64,000 nt of DNA from Crotophaga sulcirostris (taxonomy: Eukaryota > Chordata > Aves > Cuculiformes > Crotophagidae). This document shows, piece by piece, positions 58,896-64,000 of this stretch. Within the stretch, counting starts at the first letter, position 1. Each line of letters starts with the position of its first letter. Position numbers and translations under genes: made by a program. The notes beneath the pieces were generated by a model that did no database searches, was not told the DNA's origin, and worked only from the letters and a program-made list of their open reading frames with translations. The DNA is taken from assembly GCA_013397455.1 (NCBI GenBank), contig VYZB01000056.1, positions 3,181,321 to 3,245,320 of the forward strand, read 5' to 3'.

Positions 58896-59780
58896 TAGAG
58901 AACCACACAGCACAAGCAGCATCGCCCACTCAGGCAGGAGAGGGCCGGAAAATGCCCCAATCCAGCAGCACTGCCCACCGTAGGGATCAGTGATGAACAG
59001 GGAGCATGAGCACCCTCTGATGCTTTGACGCATGCATTTTTGATGCCGACTGGAACTATGTTTTCCTACCAAACAAATCACTCTCTGGCAGAGCAGAGTG
59101 ATGGACACAGAGGGAAGAGGGAAAGCGCGCGAGCTGGATTCTGCTCTGGGATCAGCACACCCACGGCAAAGCCCTCAGCCATCCACTCTGCCCATCTGGC
59201 AATTAGCATAGCATTATTTATAATGTTTAATGCCCTACCTTGCTGTAATGAAGAAGAATTCTGGTTCTCGGCTTCTGTGGTGAATTTAGTTGACTTTGGA
59301 GATTTTTTAATGCAGTAATAACTCCACACTCCCTCTTCCCCTGTGAAGCCAGGGAGCTGTTCATTATCTGGATTCTGTCTAGAAAGGACTTTTTATCATC
59401 AAATTCCCAGGACAGGAGCAGAATTTAATCTTCTGACTGCAGCTGAGCCAAAGAACAAAGCCACCTCAAGGTCACCTGGCCCGAGGGGTGGCTGGGCAGC
59501 AGCAAGGGGACCCAGATAATGTTACGGGGTGGTGGCAGCACCAGGAAGGTACCAGGCCTGGTGCAGGGACAGCCCTTGCTGCCCTCTCTGCTGTCATTAA
59601 TCTGGCCCACCCCAAAACAACACTAGGGTGGGGGAAAGGGAGCAGGTTCGTGCTACATGCCGGGCTCTGAGCAAGGCAGTGCTCAGTTGTTGTTTGCCAG
59701 GAAAGGGGATGCAGGATGGGCACAGCCCCCTCTGACCTGTTGCAGCTGCTGCTGGCGGATGCCTGTGAGGTGCCAGCTGC
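58896..59780. other. Unique non-coding DNA, no gene seen
   Basis: Nothing recognised. Some CpG-containing stretches at 59100-59170. Confidence 0.45.
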
Positions 59781-59875
59781 TGTGCAGAGGTGCCATCACT
59801 GTGCAGAGATGCCGTCACCATGCAGAGGTGCCGTCAGCATACACAGATGCCATCACCATGCAGATGTGCCAACCA
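59781..59875 (+). repeat. 19-bp minisatellite, five units
   Basis: Five contiguous 19-bp units start at 59781, 59800, 59819, 59838 and 59857. The first is TGTGCAGAGGTGCCATCAC; later ones begin CATGCAGA or CATACACA. Changes are mainly single bases. The period is not a multiple of three, and frames through it are artefacts. Confidence 0.93.
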
Positions 59876-60063
59876 CAGCAGCTCCACAGCCTTTGTTTTG
59901 GTGATGAGCCAGTGCTGTCAGCACTGGGCAGAGCAGGTTGCAGGGGTGGAAGGTGCTCCCAACAAATGCTGTTTTTCCCTCTCTCTGCCACAGGCAGCCT
60001 CCCCCGGATGATGGGCTGCAGTGTTTCTGCTCCCTGTACGCCTGCAGTCACAGGTTTCCCTAA

Positions 60064-60308
60064 AAATGGCAGGGAGATGTGCCAGGGGAGGGTTAGGATG
60101 GACATTAGGACAAGGTTCTTCCCTCAGAGGGTGGTGGAGCACTGGAACAGCTCCATAGGGAAGCAGTCACAGCCTGACAATATTCCAGCAGCATCTGGCC
60201 AACACCCTCAGCCACATGGTGTGAATGTTAGGGTTGTCCTGTGCAGGGACAGGAGTTGGACTTGATCCTTGTGGGTCCCTTCCAACTCAGGACATTCTGT
60301 GATTCAAT
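60064..60308 (+). mobile_element. CR1 LINE 3' fragment (group D)
   Basis: A plus-strand tail of 245 bp encoding RTRFFPQRVVEHWNSSIGK, followed by the group D UTR (GTTGTCCTGTGCAGGGACAG). It ends GACATTCTGTGATTCAATGA. Very like the right part of 37215-37783, with which it shares the GCAGGGAGATGTGCCAGGG type start. Confidence 0.95.
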
Positions 60309-61029
60309 GAAAACCCCTACGGAAAAGCAGAAAGGGAGACTGGGCTCCTCTTGCCCAATTATTGAGTCTTTTGTTTCTTCTTTCAAGGAAACTTTCTTCC
60401 CTCTCCTCTATTTCTGATGAATCCCCTTGATACTATGAGTTAAATATCAACCACAATAAGTCAAAAACTTGTGACAGAATCAACAGACCCAGCACTCATT
60501 TCAGACTCTTCTCGAAGTAATAACAATTAAGATCTGGACAGTTTGATTTTTTTTTTCCTTCTAAACAAAGAATTAATGATGCATGAGAACCTGGGGGGAA
60601 ATTGCTAATAATTTATGATGGCACTTTTAGGCAAGGGTTGTAAGTTTTGTAAAGTGAAGGAAAGATTTGAAAGGTAAACACTCTGAGCAACAGCCTGCAT
60701 AGCTGCTCTGTCAATTTAGAATCTACTACATACCATTAACCAACCTAAAATAACTCCTATGGTAATAACCCTTCAGATACAAATGCTTGTGCAGACAAAG
60801 GTGTTATTAAGTTAAATTGCCCTAAAAGTGTCGGATTGACAGAAAGGTTCAGTCAGTGGTTTGGTAACCAAGGCCCTAAGTGACATGAGTAAACAGTTGC
60901 AAATTCTTCATTCCAGGAACCCAGTTTGCAAGACTCAGAAATGGGATTTCATTTTTTCTTCTGTAAATATTTTAAGCCCGGAAGGTCTTTTAAAGCCTTT
61001 TGGAGAGGTTGGTGCTCCTGGCCTGTTCT
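60309..61029. other. Unique AT-rich DNA, no gene seen
   Basis: AT-rich and repeat-free between 60400 and 60860. No exon recognised. Confidence 0.45.
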
Positions 61030-61361
61030 CAGGGACCTTCTCAATGTCTACAGCTTCCTGAAAGGAGGTTGTAGCAAGGTAGGTGCTGGGCTCTTCTACC
61101 AAGTAGCAAGCAATAGGATGAGAGGAAATGGCCTCAAGTTGCAGCAGGGGAGGCTTTGATTGGATATCAGGAAAAATATCTTCACTGAAAGGGTTCTCAG
61201 GCCCTGGCCAGAGGCTGCCCAGGGAGGTGGTGGAGTCGCCATCCCTGGAGGTGTTTAAAAGATGAGTGGATGAGGTGCTTAGGGGTGGTTTAGTAGTGGA
61301 CAGGTATGGTTAGACATGATCTCAAAGGTCTTTTTCAACCAAGTGATTCTATGATTCTATG
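61030..61361 (+). mobile_element. CR1 LINE 3' fragment (group B)
   Basis: A plus-strand element of about 330 bp from GGACCTTCTCAATGTCTACA. It includes GGAAATGGCCTCAAGTTGCA, AAAATATCTTCACTGAAAGG and the group B segment, with two ATTCTATG units at the end. One base is inserted in CCCTGGCCAGAGGCTG relative to the group B copy at 4642, breaking the ORF2 frame. Confidence 0.95.
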
Positions 61362-62655
61362 ACGTCTTGCAGAGTTAGGTGGTAGCATGGTTGGCTGAAA
61401 GGCACCAAGCACATTCTTCATGGCCCAGCCATGTCCCTGGGTCTTCCCAGCTGCACCACACAGCTCATTGCACCCACCCATAGAACAAAGCCTTGAGATC
61501 CCTGCAGGTAGGGATGCTTGGAATCACAAACTGACCTCTGGGTGTGTCTCTTTCAAGAATTCACTCAAGAATTTGTTGGCACCCAACCTCTGCACTGTCC
61601 CTGGGGTCTTTGGCTGGAAGGCAGTGCGCTGCAGAGACCAAGTGTGCTGCCCCCAGCCCTGGTTAGGCTGTTTACGTGTCAGTTATGAAAGTCTGCAGCA
61701 TCATTCTTGAAGCACGGGGGGTGGAGGTGGTCCAGCGCAGCCTCTGGGTCCCCAGTGGGATATTCCTGCTGCGGGTGAAGCATCACCCTGCAGACAGCTA
61801 ACCAGGTTGGCACCAGGGTTCTCCTAAAGGCTCATCAACTCAAGAACCAGCAAACCACCCCTCCCTGCAAAGCAACCCCTGGCTTGTTTTCCCCAGATGT
61901 AAATCCCCCTGTTCACACTTAATTGTCCAGAGGGTCTGGCGCTACCTAGTCTGGCTCCACCCTGGAGCTGGATCTCCCCTGTGCCAGGGACTCAGTGGCT
62001 GCAGCCAGGGTGAGTCTGTCTGTCCTGGGCAGCCAGGAGGATGCTCACCCTGCTCCTCACCTGAGCTGCCTCACCTCCTGCAGGGCTGCAGCAGCACCAG
62101 GTTGAGGAGCCTTAATTAAAGTTCTTGTACTTGCTTTTATTATAAAACATGCTCATCTCAGCTCCACTGCTCCACTGAGAGATTTCAGCTCCAGTGTCGA
62201 GCTGAGGTGGAAAGCATATTTTAAGAGAGAAGTCTAAGAATTACTGTTCCCAGAGATGTCCTGTCCTCCCTGATGCAGATTCTGACTCCTGTTCCACACT
62301 CTGAAGCAAGGTAAGCCATAATTAATAATTAATACCAAATAATCCCTTACATTCCTAGAGCTCTGCTTGTCCTAAAGGGTCCCCCGACTCGGGCTCTGTT
62401 CCTGGGGATGTGCAGGGAGGGCACTGGCCGTGGCACAAAGGCTTTTGCTGCATCCTTGGCAGAGACACCAGGGACCAGCCTCGTGGTGAAGCCACTTGGA
62501 TGGGAGCAAGACAGAAAAACCTGGGGCCACATTCACGTCCCTGACCTTGGCCACAGTGGGACAGGATGCAAGAAATGTTTCAAGCTGCTGTCACTGCAGA
62601 AAGCTGTTGATCTGCAGGGGTTAAAATTCATGGCAGAGCCTGAAATGGGGAGTGC
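61362..62655. other. Unique non-coding DNA, no gene seen
   Basis: Nothing recognised. GC-moderate, with an AT-rich patch at 62310-62350. Confidence 0.45.
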
Positions 62656-62933
62656 CAGTAACAAAAGATAGGATGGGAGGAAATGGTCTCAGGTTGCACC
62701 AGGGGAGGTTTAGATTGGATTTTAGAAAAAAATTCTTCACTGAAAGAGCGGTGAAACACTGGCAGAGGCTGCCCATGGCAGGTGTGGAGTCTCTATCCCT
62801 GGAGGGGTCCAAAATATGTGTGGATGTGGCACTTTGGGGCGTGGTTTAGAAGGCATGGTGGGGTTTGGCTGACGGTTGGACTGGTTGATCTTAGAGGTCT
62901 TGTCAAACCTTAATGATTCTATTCTGTTCTATT
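62656..62933 (+). mobile_element. CR1 LINE 3' fragment (group A)
   Basis: A plus-strand tail of about 280 bp. The frame 62652-62849 reads [20 protein letters not shown], then LPMAGVESLSLEGSK, the ORF2 carboxy end with changes. The UTR has GGCATGGTGGGGTTTGGCTG. The terminus is a degenerated ATTCTATTCTGTTCTATT. Confidence 0.95.
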
Positions 62934-64000
62934 CCAGGAACTGGTGGAAATTTGGCTTTTATAACATTTTCCTGGAAAAAAGAAAGACCATGTCTGTGGT
63001 TATAGACCATGGGAAGCTTAGAGGATTTTCAAACATTCCTCCATCTCTACAGTTTTTGAGTTAAGGACGAGCATTCCCAGTCTGAAATCCAGCACGAAAG
63101 CTCCCTGACTGTGATATATCCAGGCAGGTCACATCCTTCCCACAGTCCTGATGAGTTTTGCATCCTCTTCCCTTGAGGAAATACTTCAAGAGGTGGATGC
63201 CACACCATTTTCTCCCCTCTTTTCTCATTTTTCTTCTTGTTTTTGCACATTTTTCTCATCCCGGAGTTACTTTTGAAATCTCACAACGTCAACTAGAATC
63301 AGCTCTAGCTTATGCCTTGCCTAATAAATTAAAAATGCCACATTCTCCCAAACTGCATTATTACCGTTTATAATTTTGATTGTTAATTTGCATACGAAAA
63401 TTAGTCCTGTGACATGCGTGAATTTTATTTTATTCTTGAACTAATTATAAACAAGAATGCCACATTATTTACATAACTAATTATTGTTCCTTCTGTTCTC
63501 CCATTTTTAAATCACAGTCCCATTCTACATTGGTTAACGATGCAAATGAACAATCAGAGAACATTTCTAAAGTTTCTGAATTTGTTCAATTTGCATCAAA
63601 TACAAATTCCTTTGAATGGGAGATAATATGCTTTTCCATTTTAATGGACGTAAATTAGGTTGATCTTAATTTATAGTTAATTTGAATGAGTAATTCCTGT
63701 CTACCTGAGTATATTTTTTCAGAGGCAAATTGTAGATGTTTATTAACCCATAAATCTGCTTTTTTTTTGCTATAAACAAAGGAATTTTTGGTCCCCAAAA
63801 GTGATTTTCTGCCTTCGTTTTGAATCAGGTCCTCTTTTACCTGCCTGCATCAGACCTGCTGCACCAAGGTGTCACGGTGGCACCGTCCCCATGTAGAGAG
63901 CAGCTCAGCCCACAAAATGTGGAGCCCCTTTTTTCCTCTATTTCTGCATTCCACGCATAGCAGGGCTGCCTTAAACATAGGTTCAGCAACCAAAGCAGCC
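62934..64000. other. Unique AT-rich DNA to the window end
   Basis: Strongly AT-rich from 63290 to 63780 and free of repeats, with three octamer motifs (see 63386-63596). No exon recognised. The last 200 bp are GC-richer and featureless. Confidence 0.5.
63386..63596. promoter_or_regulatory. Three octamer (POU-type) motifs within 211 bp
   Basis: Exact octamers occur at 63386-63393 (ATTTGCAT), 63540-63547 (ATGCAAAT) and 63589-63596 (ATTTGCAT). The second is followed by GAACAAT, which resembles a SOX-type half-site. The last two point towards each other 41 bp apart. POU-factor binding to this octamer is established; enhancer activity of this copy is an inference. Confidence 0.35.

Noticed and set aside
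59657..60265. 202-codon plus-strand frame
   Set aside because: A chance join of unique sequence and the open carboxy end of CR1 ORF2 (RTRFFPQRVVEHWN), with the 19-bp minisatellite inside it.
1..64000. tRNA, rRNA, CRISPR arrays, operons, bacterial or phage genes
   Set aside because: None seen. Sequence character, repeats and gene density are those of a vertebrate gene desert.

Overview
The window looks like a stretch of a bird chromosome, either intergenic or inside a very large intron. The main evidence is dozens of CR1 LINE fragments with the typical avian 3' end: the ORF2 carboxy-terminal codons, a short 3' UTR, then one to three ATTCTATG units. No other interspersed repeat family is recognisable, and no Alu- or L1-like sequence is present. 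The species cannot be fixed from sequence alone. I found no convincing protein-coding exon, tRNA, rRNA, CRISPR array or complete mobile element. Most long open frames are chance readings, low-complexity repeats, or CR1 ORF2 tails.

Layout. 1-4.6 kb: unique DNA with two small CR1 pieces. 4.64-8.45 kb: a CR1 followed by unique DNA, then a single N at 6663, then an almost perfect second copy of the preceding 1.77 kb; this looks like an unmerged contig overlap. 9.67-9.91 kb: a 28-bp minisatellite next to a CR1. 10.98-11.44 kb: an ancient, frameshifted CR1 reverse-transcriptase remnant on the minus strand. 11.8-15.7 kb: unique DNA with a compact CpG cluster at 14.8-15.1 kb. 15.7-22.5 kb: five CR1s, one carrying a 46-bp internal tandem duplication, around an AT-rich block at 20 kb that may be regulatory. 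22.5-31 kb: mostly unique, with a GTCTGT hexanucleotide array, short minus-strand CR1s and a G-rich tract. 31-39.8 kb: the densest CR1 cluster, including a tail-to-tail pair and one element missing its 3' end. 39.8-47.3 kb: mixed. 47.27-56.2 kb: the longest interval with no CR1 I could recognise, with several AT-rich blocks. 56.2-64 kb: five more CR1 tails, a 19-bp minisatellite, and an AT-rich end with three octamer motifs.

The CR1 copies fall into about six 3'-end groups by their last 100-150 bp: (A) tails ending in a GGCATGGTGGGGTT-type segment; (B) tails with GTAGTGGACAGGTATGGTTG; (C) tails with TTTGAGCCCCCTGATCCAGT; (D) tails with GTTGTCCTGTGCAGGGACAG; (E) tails reading AACCTTGCAATACTGTGATA; (F) one divergent element at 26.94 kb. 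Several waves of retroposition are therefore layered here. Most copies are 5'-truncated, as expected for target-primed reverse transcription.

The observations most worth a second look are the probable false duplication at the N, the 3'-deleted CR1 at 34.6 kb, the ancient RT remnant at 11 kb, the CpG cluster at 14.8 kb, and the AT-rich blocks with octamer sites. I see no new multi-gene system here.
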